From: Panorpa germanica
Lineage: Eukaryota > Arthropoda > Insecta > Mecoptera > Panorpidae
Reading direction: 5' to 3'
Assembly (NCBI GenBank): GCA_963678705.1
Contig: OY783216.1
Span: 7,812,001-7,876,000, forward strand
DNA length: 64,000 bases
Shown in pieces: positions 1 through 10,049 of this stretch (position 1 is its first letter; each line of letters begins with the position of its first letter). Made by a program: the position numbers and the translations under genes. Under the pieces are notes generated by a model. The model saw only the letters and a program-made list of their open reading frames with translations, made no database searches and was not told the origin of the DNA.

Positions 1-12
1 TTAAAAATTTAT

Positions 13-41
13 TATAGTTTAAATTACAAGAAATCGATGGT
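13..41 (+). repeat. terminal-repeat fragment of the 46.2-kb TIR element family
   Basis: This stretch reads TATAGTTTAAATTAC followed by a segment ending ATCGATGGT. It matches, with a few substitutions, the left terminal repeat of the element at 46169-46734. The rest of the copy is either outside the window or has diverged beyond recognition. Confidence 0.45.
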
Positions 42-201
42 TAAATCAAGTTATGCCGTGAATTTTACATCCTTCACACTTTATTATTAACCTCAGAGAT
101 TGTACTTTGGACTTGGGGCATATACTCGTATATATGGAGAGAGAATGCTGTACCTGAAAGTATGTCCAAAATGTGTGTTATATTAAAATATATTAAATAA
201 T

Positions 202-283
202 AGTATATTTTAATATAAACATATCACCATTTTTCACGAAAATATTGCATTTTTCTGTTGATCTAAAATGACATCTCTTGTTA
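202..283 (-). repeat. partial copy of the 43.9-kb foldback element
   Basis: The segment around AATATTGCATTTTTCTGTTG and ATCTAAAATGACATCTCTTG matches the reverse complement of the left arm and adjoining interior of the foldback element at 43867-44040. Only one arm is recognisable, so this is a truncated or decayed copy. Confidence 0.5.
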
Positions 284-980
284 AAAGACCTTTAATATAC
301 TTTTATCTTTTTCAACGCTAATATGGTGCATGATTAAGTATGTAAATGTAAAACAAGTCCAATACACGCTATTAACAATGGTCGGTTATATTCGGCAGTG
401 TGTTCCAGTTTTAATTAGTGACTGCTCTAGTGTACAAGGGCCTTTAACGAGTCTGCCACAGTTCAGCTGTGTAAATCGCTTTATATAATTGCAAGTTGTA
501 CATTGCTTTAAATTTATTTATTTATTTGTATGATGAAATGTTACCTGGGGTTCCCTAGTTCGTTGCAGCTCGATTTCTCGGTTTGTCGGTACTGCAGGAG
601 GCGAAGTCTAAAAAAGACTCATTTTCTCCTTGCTCGCGCAACGGGAACTTATGATTTATATAATATCTGTTTGTTTATTATCCGTGTTATAACAGGACCA
701 TAGTACATTGCTATAGTATTGCCCGATGCGATGCCACAATTCATATAAATATTAAATGTTCAAGTTGTAAAAATACTTGTATAACTTCAACGATGTTATA
801 AAAATTATAGAAATACATCATGGAGTACATTTTTAAGATTTTGGCTCCAACTGGATTCTGTGTCGAAACGGGAACGACAAATCAACTGTTCCTTGACTTA
901 GGCTTCTCTCAGACTGGAACAGATTACGTTCAACCGTCAACTATGTGATACTATTCTCACTAGAGTGTATTGGAGGTGTT

Positions 981-1629
981 TAGGTCAAAACGATAAAAAG
1001 AAAGCATATTTTCGATAAATTTTTTGACGACACAGTTACTATATAATTATTTCTATAATTACTACATGATAAAATAACATTTGAAGAATACGTTATAAAA
1101 TTTTTATGAATAAATATCAAGAAATGAGGCATTGACAGAGAATCTCCGCACGTCACAAAAAAAAGTAACATTGCGGGGTGCCACTCATAACTCATCACTA
1201 GATTTTCTGAAAACGAAAAACCAAAATGATTTCATTAGTTGATAAGTTTCTGCAGGTATCGCTGTCGAGTTGAGTTGATTTTTATGATTGATTTTTCAAT
1301 TTTTACAGCACTTAAACAGAAAAACAGAAACTTTGTTATTTTAAAATACGTTAAAATAAAAAAATTAAAAATAACTTGACAGCATTACCTCGGCATTTAT
1401 GTAAAGAAAGAGTGTGCAAAATTTCAAATAAATCGGTCCAGTAGATTTTGAGCTAGAGAGGGCACTGAAAAAGCTATTTATGAGAAACTGCATTTAAATG
1501 TTTCAAAGTAAGACGAAACCAGACCAGAGAGGTGAAGACTTAAAACTTTATATCTCCGACAGCTTTACTCCAATCGATTTCAAATTTTCACACAATAAAC
1601 TTAATATGTTGTAGATTAATATAAATAAA
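981..1629 (+). repeat. interspersed repeat family A, copy 1
   Basis: Roughly 650 bp shared in the same order with copies near 22.8, 35.3 and 40.7 kb. Diagnostic blocks are TTTTTGACGACACAGTTA, the block ATAATTATTTCTATAATTAC (absent as such from the 35.3-kb copy), AATATCAAGAAATGA, GTTGATAAGTTTCTGCAGGT and TTTGAGCTAGAGAGGGCAC. It has no long coding frame and no clear terminal inverted repeats. Short minus-strand open frames recur in several copies only because the DNA is related. The class is unknown: it could be a LINE 3' UTR, a non-autonomous Helitron or an LTR fragment. Confidence 0.7.
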
Positions 1630-1801
1630 CCTACTTAAATTACTTTAATCCCGTTAGTTCTTTCTTTTCATTGGTCCGGTGTCTGGTGCCTGGTGATCGT
1701 CTCGACATCATAATAGCATCATCCATTTTAATATATAAACCTTTATGCTAATCCTTTACTAAATTTTATGATTTATTTGTTTATTGACGGTATCATATTA
1801 A

Positions 1802-1865
1802 ATATATATATATATATATATATATATTATCACGGTATCATATTATATATATATATATATATATC
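1802..1865. repeat. duplicated TA microsatellite
   Basis: Two TA runs, each following a copy of the word CGGTATCATATTA. The whole unit therefore looks duplicated in tandem, probably by slippage or unequal exchange. Confidence 0.85.
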
Positions 1866-2595
1866 ATTAAAAATCCCAAAATGCTAGTAGTTTTTACACA
1901 AAAATCAATCGAAATTATTTTTTTCTCTAAAATATTTAAAGATTTTTACTTTCTGTCCACTTCAACTCATCATGGTGTAAAAAAAAAGTATAACCACTAC
2001 TATGGTAAGTTTTTTTATAAATTGGCGCAACTCTTCGGGATTCCAAAATGGTATAATACTCCAGGAAAACTAGCAATAAAAAAAAAATTATAGATACTAT
2101 TTCTAAACAAGAACCAAATTTCATAAATTGTTATTGTTGATAGTTATCACTTTTCAATACCCAAAATAGGTTTTTTATAATTGAATGAATTAATAGAAAT
2201 GGTACAAACAATTTTTATGGAGTTTTGTATGGAGAGTGAATAGCCTATGTTTCTTATAGATTAAAAGTGTGTTTTTTATACCGAACAAATTATGCAATAA
2301 ATCTGTTTTCTTATTAACAGATTTTCCAAACAAAAAGAAAATCGTAAGCAGTGGCTAGCGATTCTTTAAAATTAAAATGAATCCATTTTAAACATGAATA
2401 AAAATTAATTAAATTTTAATTTTCTTATGTATTATTATAGTTTTTAAATATATTTATGCATATCTACATTATTTTACATCAATATAATGTCATATTTAAC
2501 AAATGTCACTTTGGACGCATGCGCATAGAGAACAAATAGGAACATATACCTTTCCCTCTCGTACGTAATTTGCACACTCTTTCAGGTCAGTATTC

Positions 2596-2598
<3 letters not shown>

Positions 2599-2667
<69 letters not shown>

Positions 2668-2669
2668 AA
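2599..2669. repeat. TA microsatellite
   Basis: About 70 bp of nearly perfect (AT)n, interrupted once by GT near 2651. Confidence 0.95.
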
Positions 2670-2884
2670 TATGGTGTTATCTAAGGTGTTATCTCATCAT
2701 TGGCAACACTGACGCGCTTGACATATTGACAGAAATGTAGTGTCAAACCTCCGTATGGTATCATAAACAAAAGACTACCGTATGTTTTCAACGGAGTCGT
2801 AGAAGGAATATTCTCATGCACAAAGGACTCTGTGTATACGTCGAAAACGAACGAATATGTAATATGTCCTTTATCCTTTTTAAC

Positions 2885-3000
2885 ACAGTAGTGTATTGAT
2901 AAATAATAAAGTCAAAGCTTGCTCCCATTGTTAAGTATGCTAATGCGAAACAACTTTTATAAACATTAATAACAATAGTCGGTGGTCGGACGTGTAAGAG
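2885..3000 (+). repeat. interspersed repeat family E, diverged copy
   Basis: Shares with 13940-14045 the order: a GTGTAT(C/T)GATAAA head, an A-rich block, GCTTGCTCC or GGTTGCTCTC, TATG(C/T)TA(A/G)TGC and AAACAACT. A further diverged copy may lie at about 318-400. No coding potential seen. Confidence 0.45.
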
Positions 3001-3899
3001 AAACTTAATGTATCTTTAATAGTTAAGGCTACACTATGCTACATATTTCTTGCCTGTTAACATAGCGAATATGATTCTAACTTGTTCGGTCATTTGTCCT
3101 GTGCTCACTTAATTTTATATACTAGTTTGCTTGTATTTATTATCACGTGGTTAATATTTATTGATACTTAGTCATGGGTCGAAGATTTCATTGATCAAGT
3201 AAAAATTGATATTTAAAAATTTAAACCATAATCTTGAATATTTATTGTTACATAACTTAATTTCTATTTTGGTCGTGCCTATATGGGCATTGGCAGTATA
3301 ATTTTCAGGAAGGTGCATCTGCACCAGGTAGGTGAATGCTCAATATTCATAGATAAAGGGAAGTGGAGGGCACGGAATTCATTAACAAGGTGTTGAACAA
3401 ATGGGGACAACAGCCTATACGTTTTATGTTTTTGTTGATACAGTGAATTTAATAATACAAATTTAATTTCTTAATATTTTTCTGTGAATTTTCTTTCTTG
3501 GGAGGGGAGGACATGTACCCCAGCGTATTTGGTTGTCTTCTATTATCTTTCCTCAAAATTTCCGATGAGTTGGTCGAGCTCGAATCTTAAAAGTTCTCTT
3601 CACAATCGCGACAAATATTAAATTGAAATACAAATTTATGTATATTTTAGAAAATATATGCATATAAATTATTTAAAATATTAAAATGATGAAATAAATA
3701 TTTAATGTAGATCTTTTGTGTATTTTAAATATGGCGCCCATTGTATCTATTTTACATGAGGCATTTAAGATTTTATTAATAAAATAAATATAAAAATAAG
3801 CATATAACTATATTCTAAAAGCCATCTTGAAAATCTTGAAAAAGGTGTTAAGAAATTTTATGAATGAATGCGCAGCAAGGTCGATATATTTTCAGAAAG

Positions 3900-3995
3900 C
3901 AGTAAAATTTTTATATTAGATAAAATCGTTTACGTGATAAGTAACATTTGTTATGTTAGATAGACCTTAAAAACACATAACTGTGTTTAGAGGGG
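3900..3995 (-). repeat. interspersed repeat family F, copy 1
   Basis: Contains TTTACGTGATAAGTAACATT, TGTTAGATAGACCTT and CATAACTGTGTTTA. These match the reverse complement of blocks at 22590-22690 and 55390-55490. All copies combine a TAACTGTG-type word, a TTATCTAAC-type word and a GTAAC(A/T)TTTTACGT-type word. Function and class unknown. Confidence 0.5.
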
Positions 3996-5484
3996 TTTGT
4001 TGTATTCGTACAATCAAAGAGATTGTCGAAATGAAGATTGGATTCTTGATGGTAATTTACGGTCAGGTAAACAATTCGTTCTAAAAATAAACATGAGGAT
4101 ATATTACAAATAGATTACAGTGAAATATTTATTTTGAAAATTATTTGTTAATAGTACTAATGGCGACGGAAGCACACAATTTTTTGACTATAGCGCTGAC
4201 GCTGCTCATGGAAGGAGCTTGGCGACGAAGCGATGCGCTATTTCTTAAAATATAAATAACAATTAACAAAGAAACGATCGAACTGATTCAAAATAATTAA
4301 ACGTTAACAATTTAATATTTTAAAACCAGTAAGTATTCTAATGAAAATAATACAATGCTACAAGCAACAATAATATTAAACTTAAGGTTACGATACAATA
4401 CTTTTCAGAAACAATTGTAAACGCATGCCAGGGGTGAACTGGAATGTTTAACAATTTTTCAAAGAGGCAAAGATAATAATTTATAGCCGTTTGTTTAAGT
4501 GAATTTATATAGTTAACAAATTTAACCATATAAATAATTGCGTATAATTATAATATGAGGAAAATATGGTTATACTTTTGAACAAATTATAATTAGACGA
4601 TGCTTGAAGTACACTAAACGAAATAATATCTTTACAAATAGTCGATGTGATAGCTAATCGCACTAATAGCGTACAGTGAAATCAAAGTACAACAACGGTA
4701 TCTGTAACAACTGTATATATATTTAGGAATTTATTTGGAACAAAAAGCAGGATTACAGACGATTTTATCTAGCATACCATGTGTTGTGACCTATTAAGTA
4801 AGTTACTACTTTTTAAAAATTCATCTACATTTTACGTCATTTTAATTTGCGTAATTTATAAAATCTAGTTATTTTGAAGTTTAAGTATTTTAATAATATT
4901 TTAGAAATTATTATATTAATTTAAATTTTTTCATAAAATATGTAATTTATTTGAGCATCAATTAAAAAAACACTTGTTGAAATATATTGAAAAATAAAAT
5001 AAATACGATTTACGTCATTAGCGCAAACCGGGGCTCTGGTGTACTCATAACACTTCTTGGAACACCATTTTAATGATTGTATAATCTTAATGTAACCTTT
5101 TTCAGATTAAAAATTACTAGGTTTTGCTTAAATATTATATTAATGTAAGGTAAAATTTATGTTTTATATTTTGGAAGCAGTAAAATAACTGTGTCCAATT
5201 TTTAAGCTACGGCTCTGACAGCATATCTTAGTGTTAAATTACTAGTTGACAATCAACACTAACAAATAAACAATATAAAATTTTCAATAAATAACTATAT
5301 AATTGTTTCATTATTTACATTAGAAATACTAATTATTCCTAAAAAAAAGGAATTTGAAAACAGTTGTTTGTTATACTATAAAGCAGAAGGCAATCTTCAT
5401 TAATTTTAACTTTATAAATCAACTTAGAAATTTTATTTAATTAATATAATAAATAATTTTAAATTAGTTACTGTTCCAGTCAAA

Positions 5485-5970
5485 ATGTTATTAAAAAAAA
5501 ATAACAACAAAGAAACTAAAGCCGACAAGAAAAAGGTATATTATAATTGCTAAAATAATTTTAGATTATTTCGTGAAATACTATTTTCTTTTTATAGTAC
5601 ATTATAAAATGTTTCCCATGAAATGAAGATGTTGTAGTATTACATATATTTTAATATAATTTTAGTTTCTTCAAATGATAATAAAGGAAGACAGCAAAGA
5701 TGAATTTATATTAAACATTACACCCAAAAACCAAGACAATAAAGTGAATGAAGATGTGAGAGAGATCGAAAAGGAATTCGTGTACGTCTTAAAGATAGAT
5801 CCAAAAGAACCAATAACCAAAATAGCTAGAAGAGATCTTCCTGACAAGTGGTAAGTACCTGTTTGATAATATAACGTAAGACATAATTCAACAATAGAAA
5901 AATATTTTACAATAAAATGCGTCATTATAAAGTAATGTTTTTTTTAATTTCTTACAGGATAAAAATTTGA
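5485..5970 (+). CDS. unrecognised small three-exon gene, 82-residue lysine-rich protein
   Basis: Three exons join with consistent phases. Exon 1 (5485-5535) starts at ATG and ends before GTATAT. Exon 2 (5666-5850) follows TTTTAG and ends before GTAAGT. Exon 3 (5958-5970) follows TTCTTACAG and stops at TGA. The product starts MLLKKNNNKETKADKKK, has an acidic/basic middle and ends with ARRDLPDKW followed by IKI. It has no signal peptide, membrane segment or motif that I recognise. An AATAAA polyadenylation signal lies at 6059-6064. A possible 3' splice site (GTTCCAG) just upstream of the ATG could mean an unseen 5' exon. Good splice sites in the only open frame and the nearby poly(A) signal make it a likely real gene or gene end. 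Function unknown; it may be the 3' end of a longer gene. Confidence 0.55.
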
Positions 5971-6058
5971 GGGATCTCTACCATGCATTTGCAAAGGCGA
6001 GCAAACAAACGACAGTGTATTATTGTACATATTATTGTAACAGACATAGATTTATTTG

Positions 6059-6064
6059 AATAAA
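6059..6064 (+). terminator. polyadenylation signal of the small gene
   Basis: AATAAA about 90 bp after the TGA stop at 5968-5970, in the expected orientation. Confidence 0.6.
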
Positions 6065-6109
6065 AAAAGACTGTATTTTTAAATAATTGTTTGATAATAT
6101 TAATACTGC

Positions 6110-6454
6110 TTTAACCTATTTCCTACCACCTATATTTTAATCAATTTCTGTTCTTAATAATGCACAGCGCCTCGCTCCTAATCATCGTTTTCATCCCTAA
6201 CCATAGCGCCTCAACTACTTACCCCTGCACCGCCGCCGACACTTCCAGCACTATGGCACATGTTCTGCAGCGCGGCTACCTCTCAGAGCTCTTATCCACG
6301 GGCGTCACTGCTACTTAGCTTATCGACCCTCAGCGCCTCCTTCCCACTTCCCCGGTTCATTTTGCTCGTATCTTTTATAAAAGACCGTCTCTTAAGCTCT
6401 TTTTGCAAAGTTTTCCCCGCCCCCACTTCCTCAAATTACCACAGCTTATTGTTT
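6110..6454. other. pyrimidine-rich, GC-elevated segment of unknown origin
   Basis: This stretch is C/T-rich and clearly higher in GC than its surroundings. It includes CACCGCCGCCGAC and CCTCAGCGCCTCCTTCCC, and a TATAAAAG word near 6375-6385. The open frame at 6260-6457 has no supporting splice or similarity signal. The mariner element begins exactly at its right edge, so this is probably older inserted or repetitive DNA. Class unknown. Confidence 0.4.
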
Positions 6455-6456
6455 TA

Positions 6457-7662
6457 GCACATGGGCTGAAAAGTCCCGGGCATAACACATAGATGGCGCT
6501 AGTTTTATTGCAGTCACCTTTTTTTCAGTTAATACTAACCTTCAAAAGACAGCTGTTAAAATTTCATGATATTCTATTCAGTAGTTTGTGAGTTATTGTG
6601 CTAAGAGTGACGCTACTTTTGTTATTTTGAAAACAATGGATCAAAAACAATTTCGTGTTTTAATTTTACACTGCTTCTTGATGGGAAAAAATACCGTTCA
6701 AGCGAAGCAATGGCTTGAAAAGTGTTATGGGGACTCCGCTCCATCAGAAACAACAATAAAATGTTGGTTTGCTGACTTCAAACGTGGTCGTAGAGACACC
6801 GATGATGCAGAACGCAGTGGACGTCCAAATGAGGCGGTAACACCAGAAAACATAAAAAAAATCCACAAAATCGTTTTGAATGATCGAAAAGTGAAGTTGC
6901 GTGAGTTAGCTGACATCGTAAAGATATCAAAAGAACGTGTTGGCTTTATATTGCATGAGCATTTGACTATGAGAAAGCCCTGTTCAAAGTGGGTGCCGCG
7001 TTTGCTTACTGTTGACCAAAAACGAGAATGTGTTGATGATTCTGAGCAGTGTTTGGCCATGTTTAAACGTAACAAACCGGAATTTTTGCGTCGATATGTG
7101 ACAATGGATGAAACATGGATCCATCACTTCACTCCGGAATTAAAACGATCGTCATCTGAGTGGACAGCAACTGGTGAACCTCGTCCAAAGCGCCCGAAAG
7201 CACAACAATCGGCTGGAAAGGTTATGGCCTCGGTATTTTGGGATGTGCGTGGTGTAATATTCATCGACTATCTTGAGAAAGGAAATACCATTAACAGTGA
7301 ATATTATATAGCGTTATTGGAGCGTTTGAAGGCCGAAATTGCAAAGAAACGACTGCATATGGCAAAGGAAAAAATTTTCATCAAAACAACGAACGAATTG
7401 AACTTCGAATTGCTCCCACATCCACCGTATTCGCCAAATGCTCGCCGGTAAGAAATTTCGCACGAATGAAGAGGTTATCGCTGAAACTGAGGCCTATTTT
7501 GAGGCAAAAGATAAATCGTTCTACAAAAGTGGTATTGAAATGTTAGAGCGGCGCTGGAATGATTGCGTTGCTCTTGATGGAGATTACGTTGATGAATAAA
7601 GCTAATTTTGAACCAAAAAAACTGTGTTTTCTTTGTTACGCCCGGGACTTTTCAGCCCATGT
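6457..7662 (+). mobile_element. mariner element, irritans subfamily type, internally deleted
   Basis: The ends are inverted repeats built on CATGGGCTGAAAAGTCCCGG (left, 6459 onward; right, reverse complement ending near 7661). They are flanked by TA at 6455-6456 and 7663-7664, the mariner target duplication. The left subterminal block ACACATAGATGGCGCTAGTT is typical of irritans-type ends. The body carries one transposase frame in the same direction. Length is about 1.2 kb, slightly below the roughly 1.3 kb of intact relatives because of internal deletions in the transposase. Confidence 0.9.
6636..7599 (+). pseudogene. mariner transposase, catalytically dead
   Basis: Translation from ATG 6636 starts MDQKQFRVLILHCFL, the N-terminal helix-turn-helix region of irritans-type transposases. 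It contains the linker word WVPRLLT (canonical WVPREL) and the first catalytic aspartate in VTMDETWIHHF. Two deletions are visible. The first removes the HQDNAPCH segment with the second catalytic Asp, leaving IFIKTTNEL. The second, after HPPYSPN near 7440, removes LAPSD with the third Asp and shifts the frame, so the original frame stops at TAA just after ARR. The C-terminal part (GKKFRTNEEV to GDYVDE) continues one frame over to the TAA at 7597-7599. With two of three DDD residues lost, it cannot cleave DNA. The ends could still be mobilised in trans if a related active transposase exists. Confidence 0.9.
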
Positions 7663-7664
7663 TA

Positions 7665-9940
7665 AGAATAAAAAGTTATACAACAAAAAGTGCCTATTTT
7701 TTTTTTTTTTAATTACGGGTTTTCAGGAAATTTAGGGAGAAAACCGAGGACGCAAAAAGTGTTAGAATTTTCCAACACAATGCTGAACCCAACTGTTTTA
7801 TAACTAGGAGCTATTCCTTAATTACGTTAAACGCATCGAGTTGGCGGGTCTCTAAATTACCCAGTAGACATTTTGGAGTCAATTCTATTTCATTTCTATT
7901 ACTTATCATGAGTTTTTTGTCTGGAACGCGTTCGTTTTCAATTCAGTCGGTCATAGGAAAGGCCCTTTTTATGAGCTACAGACATCGCAACGACGGCTCA
8001 CTGTTGAATAAAAGCGACTCCGGTTTATGATTTATGACCGGAGTTATAAATTATAATTTATGCCCTGCTGTGATTGGTCAGGGATATTACATTAAAATTA
8101 AGCGGGAAGTTTAAACAGAGTATTTATTTTGAAAAATAAAATCGATTTTTATTAGAAAACAAATTTATAATGAAAAAAAAACAATAACTTTATACAAGAA
8201 TTTTATTAATATTTTATTAAATTTAATATATTTACAGCATTATTTTTGATCAATTGTTGATATAACATTAGTCTACATTGTTAAACATTAAATAAACATA
8301 CACTAACTATTCTATATACTTGAATATATATTGGGCTTGAACTTTAATTTGTAATTAAGTTCTTCTTATTTCTCCTTACAACAATTTTTGGGTACCGTCT
8401 AATTTTGTGTCTGAAATATAAGAGAAAAATTAAAACAACTTTCTGAATGAAAAATGTTGAAATATATGTAGATGAAGAAACGTATATAAGATGCTTCATA
8501 AAATGGCGACTGAATATATATATATAACTTACCAAACATTTAATTTAAGAAACTTATAATTTCTTTGAACACTATTTTATATTATTGTTTTTTTAATGCA
8601 GTATTAAAACTGATTAAAATCACATATATTATTTCACAAAACTATCAAAATATTACACAAAGAGACTAAGTAACTGACAAGATGCTAGCACGAGCATTTT
8701 TTAAGACTTGGCGCTAGTTGTACCAGTTGTAGGGATGATCAGGGGTATAAACCTTAATGGAATTCTACTTTTTACAGTCTGCAAAATATAAATATTTAAA
8801 TTAAGAATTAAATTGATGTAATCTTTAGTACGGATCGTGATTTTTTTAATGAATATTTTTCATCTTTAACAATTCTTGTTATATTAGTTTTTTACATTGT
8901 TCTGGTGATTCAAAAATCTACGATCGACAGGTCTGCGTTAGGTTTAAAACCTCTGTCTTAACAACGCTGGATAGAATCTTCGTTTAAATACATTATATTC
9001 GGGGATTGAGAGAGACAGCGTCTGTCTATTACCATTAAAGAAATATTTGTTGAAAAAGGATAGCATATACTTTAAACATACTGTACTGAACGAAATACTA
9101 TACAAGTATACAAGTGCATCGGTGAAAAATATATTTTACTTGTCTAACCGCATCTCGTTTCTTTCTCACTTAGCACTTTGATTCCTCACTTTGGAATAAA
9201 AGGAATGAAACTGAACTAAAAAAAATATATCCTAGTGTGAAAGAAACAACTGCTACTTTATGAATGATGTTGGAAAAAGAAAGAATATTATTATGAAAAA
9301 AATTGTAACAACTAACACAAAATCTGTGACAGGTAGGGAATCAATTTGAACTAAAAGCGACTTTTGTGTACCACTTTTGAACTATTAACGAACTTGCTAA
9401 GACTACATATATCAGATTCTATTTCACAAAATCTTGACAGGTAGAGAATAAATTTGAACTAACATTAGTTTCTGTGTTCGAACTTGTAAAGCGTTAGAAT
9501 TGAATTGTACGAGTGACTCAAATTTCATCAAGCCATTCTACTTCACTAAATGTTTACTGGGTATGAGAAAGCAGGAAATTTCAATGACATAATTTATAGA
9601 TAACATCTTATTCACCTGGTACAGATAAACGTTTTTTTAAATACGAGTATAAAACATTATTTGTTATTGTTTAATTTTTTGTAAAAATAAACATTAATGA
9701 AATCGGAGACTACAACAGCATCAACCATCACTTTAATATTATATATCCTTGAAGATTTCTTGTATCTAATATTGAGTGAAACATAAAGAGGAGAAGTTTT
9801 AACCTACAGAAATTTCAGGTTACAAAAATTAACATTAGAATTAGGGACTAAGAAGGAAGCACACGTACTGTCTCAAATAAAAATTTATTTTGTATTTGAA
9901 AGATTTTTTATATTTATTTATTTATTTTGAATGATGAAAC
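7665..9940. other. intergenic between mariner and FBXW5
   Basis: AT-rich and without convincing genes. A poly-T run lies at about 7698-7709, just right of the mariner. End fragments of repeat family C (CCCAG + TA/GACA) lie at 7860-7885 and 9548-9561. Short frames such as 8344-8535 are low-complexity. Confidence 0.5.
7860..7885 (-). repeat. end fragment of TIR family C
   Basis: CCCAGTAGACATTTTGGAGT matches the reverse complement of the right end of the complete copy at 62978-63231, with one substitution, and is preceded by TTA as in that copy. Confidence 0.5.
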
Positions 9941-9941
9941 A

Positions 9942-9947
9942 TTTATT
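9942..9947 (-). terminator. polyadenylation signal of FBXW5
   Basis: AATAAA on the minus strand (TTTATT on plus), about 100 bp beyond the FBXW5 stop codon. It is the first strong signal in a suitable position. Confidence 0.6.
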
Positions 9948-10049
9948 TTGAATATTATTTCTAATAATGTAAAAACGTAAAACAATTTTCATTTTCAGTT
10001 TTACAATTCTTAAAAATGTTTTTTTCAATTTTATCTTCAGAACAAGACT

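Larger units (their letters stand above)
1..5484. other. intergenic, repeat-bearing, no gene seen
   Basis: AT-rich sequence without an open frame that looks coding. It holds two TA microsatellite blocks and members of several interspersed repeat families listed separately. Short open frames here (for example around 1881-2124 and 4338-4529) are low-complexity, have no flanking splice signals that join into a product, and are not called. Confidence 0.6.

Noticed and set aside
980-1198. Related minus-strand peptides in three copies (980-1198, 35273-35455, 40663-40959)
   Set aside because: They recur because the DNA belongs to repeat family A. The frames start and stop differently and hold no domain.
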